A stretch of DNA of 64,000 nt from positions 1 to 64,000 of the forward strand of contig CCNC01000068.1 of the NCBI GenBank assembly GCA_000824845.1, given 5' to 3'. This stretch comes from Mesorhizobium sp. ORS 3359 (GTDB taxonomy: Bacteria; Pseudomonadota; Alphaproteobacteria; Rhizobiales; Rhizobiaceae). Below are positions 1 through 7,205 of this stretch, one piece after another; position 1 is the first letter of the stretch, and every line of letters begins with the position of its first letter. A model generated the notes under the pieces. The model ran no database searches. It saw only the letters and a list, made by a program, of their open reading frames with translations, and was not told the origin of the DNA. Position numbers and translations under genes: made by a program.

Positions 1-46
1 GCGCGCCGATCCACCTTCTCCCCACAAGGGGAGAAGGGAAAGCGCC
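1..46. repeat. Rhizobial intergenic palindromic repeat fragment
   Basis: The core is CTTCTCCCC-acaa-GGGGAGAAG, a perfect hairpin with a four-base loop, preceded by GCGCCGATCCAC. The same text recurs inside the large repeat at 23583-23800. It lies directly downstream of clpS and is cut by the window edge, so its full extent is unknown. Its 3' hairpin could also help end clpS transcription, though no T-run is seen. Confidence 0.75.
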
Positions 47-51
47 TGGCC

Positions 52-357
52 CTACTCTTCCGGCTCGACGGTGAACAGCAGCGGATAGCCCTTGGCCTTG
101 CCGGCATCGGTCGCCCGCGTCGCCTTGGTTTCGGCGACATCCTTGGTGAACACTGCAACGACGCAGACGCCTCGCGTGTGCGCCGTGATCATGACACGAT
201 GCGCCTGGTCCTCGCTGAGCTTGAACTCGCCTTTGAGCACAGTGACGACAAATTCGCGCGGTGTGAAATCGTCATTGATCAGGATGACTTTGTAAAGCTT
301 CGGCCGCTCGGTCTTCGGCTGCGCCTTGACACGGGGTTTGATGACGGTTTCGGGCAT
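52..357 (-). CDS. clpS: ATP-dependent Clp protease adaptor ClpS (ClpS2-like)
   Basis: A 101-residue protein of the ClpS family, cytoplasmic adaptors that bind the N-domain of ClpA and hand over substrates with destabilising N-terminal residues (N-end rule). The family core is visible: YKVILINDDFTPREFV near residues 22-37 (the NDD..T loop lines the substrate pocket), HRVMITAHTRG near 53-63, and a C-terminal PLLFTVEPEE. Length and N-terminal region (MPETVIKPRVKAQPKTERPK) resemble the second ClpS of Rhizobiales rather than the longer ClpS1 that normally sits next to clpA. No clpA is present here, which fits a stand-alone clpS2. The start has a GGTGG ribosome site about 6 bases upstream. Family assignment is firm; the ClpS2 subtype is inferred. 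Confidence 0.9.
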   Translation of the reverse strand: MPETVIKPRVKAQPKTERPKLYKVILINDDFTPREFVVTVLKGEFKLSEDQAHRVMITAHTRGVCVVAVFTKDVAETKATRATDAGKAKGYPLLFTVEPEE

Positions 358-485
358 CGGAATCCACCAGCGATGAACTGGGTTTCACATCACTTTGTCA
401 CGCGGAAACGCGCTCGTCCATTTGACTGCGCAACGGCGACAAGGCCAGGGCGATCAACCCTATGTGGGGAAGCGCTGGCTGCCGG

Positions 486-800
486 TCAACGGCCCTGCCG
501 CCCGGCCGTGCGCGACCTGTCGGGGCCGCCCGGTCCGCGCTCCAGGAACGCGAAGAGCATCCAGGCGGCAAAGCCGATCATCGTCGAGCCGGTCAGCACG
601 AGAAGAATCCAGGACTGCGCCGGCGTGATGTAGTCGAAGCTTGAAGAGATCAGCGGAGCGAACAGCTCTGGCTCGGTCCTGCCGCTGGCGGGATCCGGCA
701 CGGGGCTTGCTGTAAAGATGATCAACGATCGCGCGGCCGCGGTGACGATCAGGCCGCCGAGTGTCAGCGAACGCATCAGGGACGAAAACCGCTTCTTCAT
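486..800 (-). CDS. Small hypothetical membrane protein
   Basis: About 104 residues when started at the MKKRFSSLM methionine at 800; an upstream in-frame methionine at 830 is less likely because MKKR begins a typical membrane-insertion signal. Two hydrophobic segments are visible: LTLGGLIVTAAARSLIIF near residues 10-27, and WILLVLTGSTMIGFAAWMLFAFL near 60-83, separated by an acidic and proline-rich stretch. The C-terminus is charged (RSRTAGRQGR) and probably cytoplasmic. It lies alone between clpS and a small exported protein on the same strand. I do not recognise the family and give no function. Confidence 0.6.
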   Translation of the reverse strand: MKKRFSSLMRSLTLGGLIVTAAARSLIIFTASPVPDPASGRTEPELFAPLISSSFDYITPAQSWILLVLTGSTMIGFAAWMLFAFLERGPGGPDRSRTAGRQGR

Positions 801-885
801 GCGGATTGTCCTACAGTACCGGCATTGCAATCAGGTTAAGGGTGCGCGGCCGAAACTGCCGATCGAGAAGGCTTCCGTCGCGCGT

Positions 886-916
886 AAGCCGCCCCGGCCT
901 GAGCCGGAGCGGCTTT
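886..916. terminator. Hairpin downstream of the Lys/Ala-rich exported protein
   Basis: AAGCCGC-C-CCGGC (886-898), loop CTGA, then GCCGG-A-GCGGCTT (903-915): a 12-pair stem with one mismatched pair. On the plus strand it ends in TTTG. On the minus strand, the direction of the adjacent gene, there is no real T-run, so it may be a weak or Rho-assisted terminator or an mRNA end-protecting hairpin. Confidence 0.5.
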
Positions 917-941
917 GTAAGATGGAATGCCGAAGCCTGGA

Positions 942-1184
942 TCAGGTCTTCGGAGCGTCCTTCTTCTCGGTCTTCTTGACGACCTTCTTCGTGGGGGCCT
1001 TCTTGTGCTTCTTGGCCGAAACTTTCTTAACCGGCTTGGCGGTGGCGTCGGCCGGAGCAGCCGTGGTGGTCGCGGTCGAGGCAGCCGGGGCGGCGGTCGT
1101 CGTGGCGGCGGCATTGCCGAGAGCCGGCATGGCGAAAGCGAGAGCAACACCGAGGCCGAGGGCGGAGAGGATGGACTTCTTCAT
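942..1184 (-). CDS. Small exported Ala/Thr/Lys-rich protein
   Basis: 80 residues. Residues 1-25 form a signal peptide (MKKSILSALGLGVALAFAMPA, then GNA). The mature part is low-complexity: an Ala/Thr/Pro stretch (near 26-48) followed by a strongly basic tail with repeated KK and KHKKAPTKK-type clusters, ending in KKDAPKT. Such tails resemble histone-H1-like or polycation segments that bind acidic polymers, but here the protein is predicted to be periplasmic. A good AGGAAATGAAGCC ribosome site precedes the ATG. Rhizobial genomes carry several such short exported proteins; I cannot assign a function. Composition bias makes distant homology calls unreliable. Confidence 0.65.
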   Translation of the reverse strand: MKKSILSALGLGVALAFAMPALGNAAATTTAAPAASTATTTAAPADATAKPVKKVSAKKHKKAPTKKVVKKTEKKDAPKT

Positions 1185-1221
1185 GGCTTCATTTCCTTTT
1201 TCTTGCAGATCTGGGTGAGCG

Positions 1222-1527
1222 TCACTGAACGGGATCGATCGGTGTCACTCCAAGCAGCTTCAAAGCGTTTGCGAGCATCCGGATACCCTGTGCCTGTTTC
1301 TTGTTGGCGCAGAACCGGTCTCCCTTTCTTTGCAGTGCTTTCGCCGCGGTGACCTGCGTTGCCGCGGCATGGGTTTCGAGGGCTTCGTCAACCTGACGGC
1401 TCAGATTGGTGCAGCGCTCGGTCCGGGTGAGCGGTGGCGCGACCTTTGCGGTTGAGGCGCCGGCCGCTGCTGTGATGAGCGATATGCCGAGCAAAGCACC
1501 CATCACGCTGATCCAGAACCTCTGCAT
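1222..1527 (-). CDS. Small exported hypothetical protein
   Basis: 101 residues with an N-terminal signal (MQRFWISVMGALLGISLITAAAGA, cleavage likely after AGA near 24). The mature part is helical, with two cysteines (ERCTNLS and GDRFCANKK) that could form a disulfide in the periplasm, and it ends in LKLLGVTPIDPVQ. It lies 37 bases upstream of the Lys-rich exported protein on the same strand, so the two may be co-transcribed. Family not recognised; the mix of paired cysteines and helices would fit a small periplasmic four-helix protein, but that is a guess. Confidence 0.6.
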   Translation of the reverse strand: MQRFWISVMGALLGISLITAAAGASTAKVAPPLTRTERCTNLSRQVDEALETHAAATQVTAAKALQRKGDRFCANKKQAQGIRMLANALKLLGVTPIDPVQ

Positions 1528-1763
1528 TGGTCTCGTCCGTTACTCCGGAAACTTGCGTCGCAGCCGATGACCTGACCGCCACGGCACCGGTTATGACCTT
1601 GAAATTTTTCACCAGTTTTTCTCGACTGTAGAATTTTGTTTCTGGATTGTTTCTGGGGAACCCGACCGGCACGGCGATCGCGGCCACTGGCCAAGATGTG
1701 GCCCGAATTCTATCGTGTGAGAGATCGCCAAGGACGCTCGGCTAACAGAATCATAGGTTTCGA

Positions 1764-2480
1764 GTGAAATCGGACGCACACATACTGATTGTCGACGACG
1801 ACAAGGGCATACGCGACCTGCTTCAGGAGTTCTTCCAGAAGCGCGGGCTGCACACGACGGCGGCCGGTGACGGCACCGAGATGGAGGCGGTCCTGCGACG
1901 CACGCCGGTGGACCTGATCGTTCTCGACGTGATGCTGCCCGGAAAGAGCGGACTCGAGCTTTGCCGCGAGATCCGCGCCAACTACACCACGCCGATCATC
2001 ATGCTGACCGCGGTCACCGAGACGACCGACCGTGTTGTGGGCCTCGAAATGGGCGCCGACGACTATGTGCCCAAGCCCTTCGATCCGCGCGAGCTTCTGG
2101 CCCGCATCCGCGCGGTGCTGAGGCGCAACGGCAGCGCCGAGCCGCGCCGCCCCGTCGCCAAGCAGATATACCGCTTCGCCGGCTGGACGATGGACTGCGC
2201 CCGCCGCCGCCTGACGGCCCCCGACGACGTGCGGGTAGAGCTGACTATGGCCGAGTTCAACCTGTTGCAGACCCTCGTCAAGAGCGCGGGACGCGTGCTG
2301 ACCCGCGAACAGCTGATCGAGCTCTCCGGCGGCGACACCGGCTACAGCTTCGACCGCAGCGTCGACATTCTGGTGAGCCGCCTGCGCCGCAAGATGGAAG
2401 ACGATCCGAAAACGCCGAGACTGATCCTGACGGTGCGCAGCGGCGGCTATCAGTTCCTGCCCGAGACAACGTCCGAATGA
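1764..2480 (+). CDS. Two-component response regulator, OmpR/PhoB family
   Basis: 238 residues. An N-terminal receiver domain (about 5-118) has the acidic pocket DDD at 11-13, the phospho-acceptor D55 in VLDVMLPG, the switch threonine in MLTA and K104 in VPKPF. A C-terminal winged helix (about 135-235) carries the OmpR-type pattern LTMAEFNLLQ, GRVLTREQL and the recognition segment RSVDILVSRLRRKM. Phosphorylation by the kinase encoded immediately downstream should drive dimeric DNA binding. The stop codon overlaps the start of that kinase (ATGA), so translation is coupled. The signal sensed is unknown. Confidence 0.93.
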   Translation: MKSDAHILIVDDDKGIRDLLQEFFQKRGLHTTAAGDGTEMEAVLRRTPVDLIVLDVMLPGKSGLELCREIRANYTTPIIMLTAVTETTDRVVGLEMGADDYVPKPFDPRELLARIRAVLRRNGSAEPRRPVAKQIYRFAGWTMDCARRRLTAPDDVRVELTMAEFNLLQTLVKSAGRVLTREQLIELSGGDTGYSFDRSVDILVSRLRRKMEDDPKTPRLILTVRSGGYQFLPETTSE

Positions 2481-3886
2481 GACGCTTCCTGCCGCAGACC
2501 CTGCCTGCCTGGGTGCTGCTCATCGTCATTGCCGGCCTCATGCTGAGCCAGGTGGCGACGCTTTACATCGTGGCGCGCGACCGCGCCGCCGCCAACGGTG
2601 TCGTCGATCTCTACCGGTTGAACGACCGTGCCTATTCGCTCGTGCAGTTGATGCACGACGCCACGCCCGAAGAGCGCAAGGCGACCGCATCCGGCCTGTT
2701 CAACTCGACCTATGCGCTGACCGTTTCGGACACGCCCGCCGTCACCTCCTCGATCGCCGGCGACGATGAGCTGGCCGAGCTGGAGGACATCCTGGTCGGC
2801 CGCCTGTCGAAATTCGGCATCACCGACGCGCGCGTGCGGCGCGATCCGGCCACCCAGGAGGCCGACGTCCCGGACGGTCAGGCGGTAAACAAGGATGTCG
2901 GCCAGGTCGAACGCGACCTTCTGGTCCTCGCCGCGGATTTCGCGCAGAGCGACAAGCTGACGGCATCATTGCGTTTTTCCGACGGGCAGTGGTTGAATTT
3001 CACCGAACCGATCACGCCGGCGGGGCCGATTCTGAGCCTCGACAGCCTGCCGCTCTACTCGCTGATCGCCGGTCTGATCGTCATCATGTCGATCTGGTCG
3101 CTGCGCCGGCTGACCGCGCCTTACCGGATGATGGAAACGGCGGTGAGGCGGATCGGCAACGACCTGAAAAGCCCGCCGATCTCCGAGAGCGGCAGCCGCG
3201 AGATCCGCGCCGCGGCGAAGGCGATCAACGCCATGCAGATGCGGCTTCGCGATTATGTCGAGGACCGCGAGCACCTTGCGGCGGCGCTGGCGCATGACCT
3301 GCGCACGCCTCTGACCCGCATGCGGCTTCGCCTCGAATTGTTGCGCAAATCGCCGGCCCGTGAGGCCCTCGCCCACGACCTCGCCGACATCGAAAGCATC
3401 GCGAGTTCCGTCATCGACTTCGCCAAATTCGAGGTGACCGAGGAAAAGGCCGAGCGGATCGATTTCTGGTCGCTGGTGGAATCGGTGGCGGACTCTTTCG
3501 AAGACGCGTCCTTCGACGAGGACGCGACGCCTTCGCGCGGCCTGATCTGCATCGCGCGGCCGGTGGCGCTACGCCGCTGCATCACCAATCTCATCCAGAA
3601 CGCGGTGACCTACGGCAAGAAGGCGCATCTCGGCGTGCGGCGAACGGGCGACACGATCACGCTTTCGATCCGCGACGAGGGCCCCGGCATCCCGCAAGCA
3701 AAACTTGACGCGGTGTTCGGCTCCTTCGTGCGGCTGGAGGAATCGCGCAACCGCACCACCGGCGGCCTCGGCCTTGGCCTGACCATCGCCCGCAACATCG
3801 CCCGCGGCGCCGGCGGCGAGGTCGATCTTTCCAATTACCCCGGCGGTGGCCTGCTGACGGAGCTGCGGCTGCCGGTGGCAGCTTGA
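2477..3886 (+). CDS. Sensor histidine kinase (HAMP, EnvZ-like)
   Basis: 469 residues starting at the ATG that overlaps the regulator stop. Membrane segment 1 is at about 10-33, followed by a periplasmic sensor region of about 155 residues (35-190) rich in charged residues, membrane segment 2 at about 191-209 and a HAMP linker (210-265). The phospho-acceptor is H273 in LAHDLRTPLTR. ATP-binding boxes follow: N box NLIQNAVTYG, G1 DEGPGIP, and G2 GGLGLGLTIA. It phosphorylates the partner regulator just upstream. The layout matches inner-membrane kinases that sense envelope or extracytoplasmic conditions. Longer in-frame readings start inside the regulator gene and were not used. Confidence 0.92.
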   Translation: MRRFLPQTLPAWVLLIVIAGLMLSQVATLYIVARDRAAANGVVDLYRLNDRAYSLVQLMHDATPEERKATASGLFNSTYALTVSDTPAVTSSIAGDDELAELEDILVGRLSKFGITDARVRRDPATQEADVPDGQAVNKDVGQVERDLLVLAADFAQSDKLTASLRFSDGQWLNFTEPITPAGPILSLDSLPLYSLIAGLIVIMSIWSLRRLTAPYRMMETAVRRIGNDLKSPPISESGSREIRAAAKAINAMQMRLRDYVEDREHLAAALAHDLRTPLTRMRLRLELLRKSPAREALAHDLADIESIASSVIDFAKFEVTEEKAERIDFWSLVESVADSFEDASFDEDATPSRGLICIARPVALRRCITNLIQNAVTYGKKAHLGVRRTGDTITLSIRDEGPGIPQAKLDAVFGSFVRLEESRNRTTGGLGLGLTIARNIARGAGGEVDLSNYPGGGLLTELRLPVAA

Positions 3887-3980
3887 GTCAGCAGGCGGCT
3901 TGCTGGTCCCAATCCGCCACTGGATCGGCCGGCTCTTCCTTGTGATAGTGCCGCCCGTCCTGGCTATGAGGAACCGCATC

Positions 3981-4355
3981 ATGTTTTACGCTATCCTGGC
4001 CTACCACGTCGAAGACACCGTCCAGTCCTGGACGCCCGACGAGGATGCGGCGCTGATGAAGGACCTGCTCGATGTCAACGACAGGCTCACGCGCGAGGGC
4101 AAGCTCGGCCCGGCAGCGAGGCTCGACGCGACGGCCAAGGCCGTGACGCTGCGCGGTCCCGGCGACGGCATGGTGATCGACGGTCCCTTTGCCGAGACCA
4201 AGGAACAGTTGCTCGGCCTCTATGTCCTCGACTGCGCCAACCAGGACGAAGCGATCGCCGCGGCGCGCGATCTCAAGCGCGTCAACCCATCCGCCGTCTA
4301 CGAAATCCGGCCGATCATGCTCTATCTGCCCGGCGCCACACTGGCGGCTCGTTGA
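3981..4355 (+). CDS. YCII-related (DGPF domain) protein
   Basis: 124 residues from the ATG of MFYAILAYHVEDTVQ. An earlier in-frame start (3900) adds a hydrophobic stretch not expected in the family. The diagnostic DGPFAETKEQLLG motif is at about 66-78, with GYxxLD-like LYVLDCANQDEA after it and a C-terminal IEIRP-like YEIRPIM. YCII proteins are small ferredoxin-fold dimers; several are thought to be enzymes, and many DGPF members sit next to ECF sigma factors. No sigma factor is here, so the gene may stand alone. It converges on the decarboxylase gene with an 18-base gap. Confidence 0.85.
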   Translation: MFYAILAYHVEDTVQSWTPDEDAALMKDLLDVNDRLTREGKLGPAARLDATAKAVTLRGPGDGMVIDGPFAETKEQLLGLYVLDCANQDEAIAAARDLKRVNPSAVYEIRPIMLYLPGATLAAR

Positions 4356-4373
4356 ATACGCCTCGGGCGCGTT

Positions 4374-5855
4374 TCACATTCGTGGCGCGGCCGCCTTGAT
4401 CTCCCGCCCAAGCCGAAGCATCTCGCGCACCAGCAGGTCGAGATCGTCGCGACGCGTGCGGTGATTGGCGATCGCCACTCTCAGGCAATGCTGGCCGTGC
4501 ACGGTCGTGTCGGACAGAGCCGCGATGCCCTCTTCCTGCAGTCTCAGCATGATCTCGGTGTTAAACGCCTTGAGCCGCTCTTCGGACCCGTTGACAAGCC
4601 GGTGTCGAAAACTGACGATGTTGATGATGGTCGGCGCCATCAGTTCGAGCGCCGGCTCCGCCTCGATCAGTCCGGTGAGGTAACGAGCCTGGGCGATGTT
4701 CTGGTCGATCAGCCGGCCGAACTTCTCGACGCCATGCTCCTTCAGCGCCATCCAGATTTTCAGCGCGCGGAAACCGCGCGACGTTTGAAGCCCGTAGTCG
4801 TGCAGCCACTCTCCGGAGGCAAGGCCGCGCGGCGTCGATTCGAGATATTCAGGCGTGACGGCAAAAGTGTTGCGGTGCTGGGATGCGTCCCGCACCAGCG
4901 CGCAGCCGGCCTCGAAAGGCGCATGCAGCCATTTGTGCGGATCGAGCGCGATCGAATCCGCCTGCTCGATGCCGGCGACAAGCGATCGGTTCTCGGGCGC
5001 GATCGCGATCAGCGCGCCGATGCAGCCGTCGACATGGAACCAGAGGTCTTCTTCGCCCGCCACTTTCGCCAGGACCTGCAGATCGTCGACCGCGCCGGTA
5101 TTGACCGTGCCGGCGGTGCCGATCACGCAGGCCGGCTTGAAACCCGTCTCGCGATCCTCCGCGATGGCCGCTTTGAGCGCGCCGATATCGATGCGCAACC
5201 CTGCGTCAGTCGGGATTCGCCGCAGCGCCCGGTTGCCGAGGCCAAGCGCTTCCATGGCCTTGCGGTGGCAGGAATGTACCTGGTCCGAAGCGTAGTAACG
5301 CAACGGCTTCGGCATGGCGGCGACGCCCCGCTCGCGCACGTCGACGCCGGCCTTGGCGTTGCGCGCCACGGTCAAGCCGATGATGTTGGCCATCGAGCCG
5401 CCGCTGACCAGCGTACCGCTGGACGAGGCCGGGAAGCCCATCATCTCCTTCATCCAGTTGACCACCTGGCTGTCCAGCAAACCGGCGGCATGGTTGCCGC
5501 CGCCGAGATTGGACCCCTGGATCGCGGCCAGGAAATCGCCGATCGCGCCGGTGAAGTTGCTGGCCCCCATATACCAGGACCAGAAACGCGGATGGACGTT
5601 GCCCATCGGATAAGGCATGACGTTGCGGGCGACATCGTCATAGACCTCGGCCACCGGCGCCGGCTCGCGGGGCAATGGTGCCGAGAAGAACGATCGCACC
5701 CCAGCCGGCATCTCGCGCCACACCGGACGCTCACGCACATCCTTGAGATAGGTGATGGCGTCATCGAGTATCCGGTGCGAGAGCGCTTCCGCATCGGCCC
5801 AGTCCGCCGGATCGAGCGTTTCGTCGGCGGCTGTTAAAGCCCGCAAGCTATCCAT
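4374..5855 (-). CDS. PLP-dependent group II amino-acid decarboxylase
   Basis: 493 residues, the normal length for aromatic-L-amino-acid/glutamate/diaminobutyrate decarboxylases. It should remove the alpha-carboxyl of an amino acid to give an amine. The PLP-binding lysine is K308 in LDPHKWLHAPF; the aspartate that holds the PLP ring nitrogen is D276 in FHVDGCIGA; phosphate contacts are in LVSGGSMANI (149-158) and GTAGTVNTGA (246-255). The N-terminal helical cap and VHPRFWSWYMG (near 87-97), a substrate-side segment, are present. Substrate (tyrosine, tryptophan, DOPA or diaminobutyrate) cannot be settled from sequence. It is followed on the same strand by nothing closely spaced; cysK lies 93 bases upstream and may be co-transcribed. 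Confidence 0.88.
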   Translation of the reverse strand: MDSLRALTAADETLDPADWADAEALSHRILDDAITYLKDVRERPVWREMPAGVRSFFSAPLPREPAPVAEVYDDVARNVMPYPMGNVHPRFWSWYMGASNFTGAIGDFLAAIQGSNLGGGNHAAGLLDSQVVNWMKEMMGFPASSSGTLVSGGSMANIIGLTVARNAKAGVDVRERGVAAMPKPLRYYASDQVHSCHRKAMEALGLGNRALRRIPTDAGLRIDIGALKAAIAEDRETGFKPACVIGTAGTVNTGAVDDLQVLAKVAGEEDLWFHVDGCIGALIAIAPENRSLVAGIEQADSIALDPHKWLHAPFEAGCALVRDASQHRNTFAVTPEYLESTPRGLASGEWLHDYGLQTSRGFRALKIWMALKEHGVEKFGRLIDQNIAQARYLTGLIEAEPALELMAPTIINIVSFRHRLVNGSEERLKAFNTEIMLRLQEEGIAALSDTTVHGQHCLRVAIANHRTRRDDLDLLVREMLRLGREIKAAAPRM

Positions 5856-5948
5856 GCGATTTCTCCCGCAGCCCTTTCCAGATCGGCCAATGTGCAGCCA
5901 AGCACCGAGGCGTCGCCACCCAAAAACGGACGACGCCGCGGATCGTCG

Positions 5949-7034
5949 TCAGGCCTCGAACTGGCAACTGGGCGTCGAGCGCGACAGCGCCGTCTCCTCG
6001 GCGTCCATCTCGGCCTCGATGCCGTCGAAGAGCGGCGTCGACATGTAGCGTTCGCCAGTGTCGGGCAGCATGCACAGGATCACTGAGCCCGCCGGAGCCT
6101 TGCCGGCGATCTGGCGTGCCACGGCGAAGGTGGCGCCGCCGGAAATGCCGGTGAAGATGCCTTCCTGCTGCGCCAGCGCCTTCGCCCATTTGATGCCTTC
6201 GGGGCCGGGGATCGGCACCACCTCGTCATAGTAGCGCCGGTCGATCGCCTCCTGCAGCACATTGGGGATGAAGTCCGGCGTCCAGCCCTGGATCGGGTGC
6301 GGCTCGAAAGCCGGATGGCTGGCGGCCGGAGCCCCACCGGTGCCGCGTTCCTGGGCCTTGCCGCTGCCGATCAGTTGCGCGTTCGCCGGCTCTGCGAGCA
6401 CGATCCTGACTTCCGGCCGTTCCTGGCGCAACACGCGGCCAACGCCGGTCACCGTGCCGCCCGTGCCGTAGCCGGTGACCAGATAGTCCAGCCTTGAGCC
6501 TGCGAAATCGTTGATGATCTCGCGGCCCGTGGTGGCCTCATGGATGGCGGCGTTGGCTTCCGTCTCGAACTGGCGCGCCAGGAACCAGCCATTGGCCTCG
6601 GCGAGCTCCACCGCCTTCTTGTACATGCCGAAACCCTTCTGGGCGCGCGGCGTCAGCACAACCTTGGCGCCCAGCATGCGCATCAGCTTGCGGCGCTCGA
6701 TGGAGAAGCTGTCGGCCATCGTAACCACCAGCGGATAGCCTTTCTGCGCGCAAACCATGGCAAGGCCGATGCCGGTGTTGCCGCTGGTCGCCTCCACGAC
6801 CGTCTGGCCGGGCTTGAGCTTGCCGCTGCGCTCGCCTTCCTCGATGATGTTGAGCGCCAGCCGGTCCTTGACCGAGGCCGCCGGATTGAAGAACTCGGCC
6901 TTCACATAGATCGTCGCGTGACCCGGCCCGAGATTGTTGATGCGGATGACCGGCGTGTCGCCGACCGTGTCGAGAATGCTGTCGAACAGCCGGCCGCGGC
7001 CGGCCGTGGTCCTGATTTTCAATTGATGCAGCAT
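5949..7034 (-). CDS. cysK: Cysteine synthase (O-acetylserine sulfhydrylase)
   Basis: 361 residues from the ATG at 7034, which has a strong GAGGAGAAAG ribosome site. A longer reading to 7214 would overlap the divergent regulator start and has no site. It makes cysteine from O-acetyl-L-serine and sulfide in the cytoplasm. PLP lysine K56 lies in PAASVKDRLA, the substrate loop is EATSGNTGIGLA (near 83-94), and the phosphate cup is GYGTGGTVTGVGR. GISGGATFA near the C-terminus is also conserved. It is about 40 residues longer than enterobacterial CysK, with an insert after LIGSGKAQERG, as in other rhizobial members. A SARP/TPR regulator is transcribed divergently. Confidence 0.9.
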   Translation of the reverse strand: MLHQLKIRTTAGRGRLFDSILDTVGDTPVIRINNLGPGHATIYVKAEFFNPAASVKDRLALNIIEEGERSGKLKPGQTVVEATSGNTGIGLAMVCAQKGYPLVVTMADSFSIERRKLMRMLGAKVVLTPRAQKGFGMYKKAVELAEANGWFLARQFETEANAAIHEATTGREIINDFAGSRLDYLVTGYGTGGTVTGVGRVLRQERPEVRIVLAEPANAQLIGSGKAQERGTGGAPAASHPAFEPHPIQGWTPDFIPNVLQEAIDRRYYDEVVPIPGPEGIKWAKALAQQEGIFTGISGGATFAVARQIAGKAPAGSVILCMLPDTGERYMSTPLFDGIEAEMDAEETALSRSTPSCQFEA

Positions 7035-7205
7035 GGGGCTTTCTCCTCGAAATCTCACATGCCGGTTACAAACCGGCGGCTTGGGCGGCGCGGTTTGGAC
7101 ACCTTGCCGCGTTATTTGCAGGTGACTTGCCGGCAAATCGGCAAAGGCCGCATCCGGCTCGAAAATTCGCCGCCGGATGCGCCCTGTCGTGTTTGGTGAT
7201 AGAAC

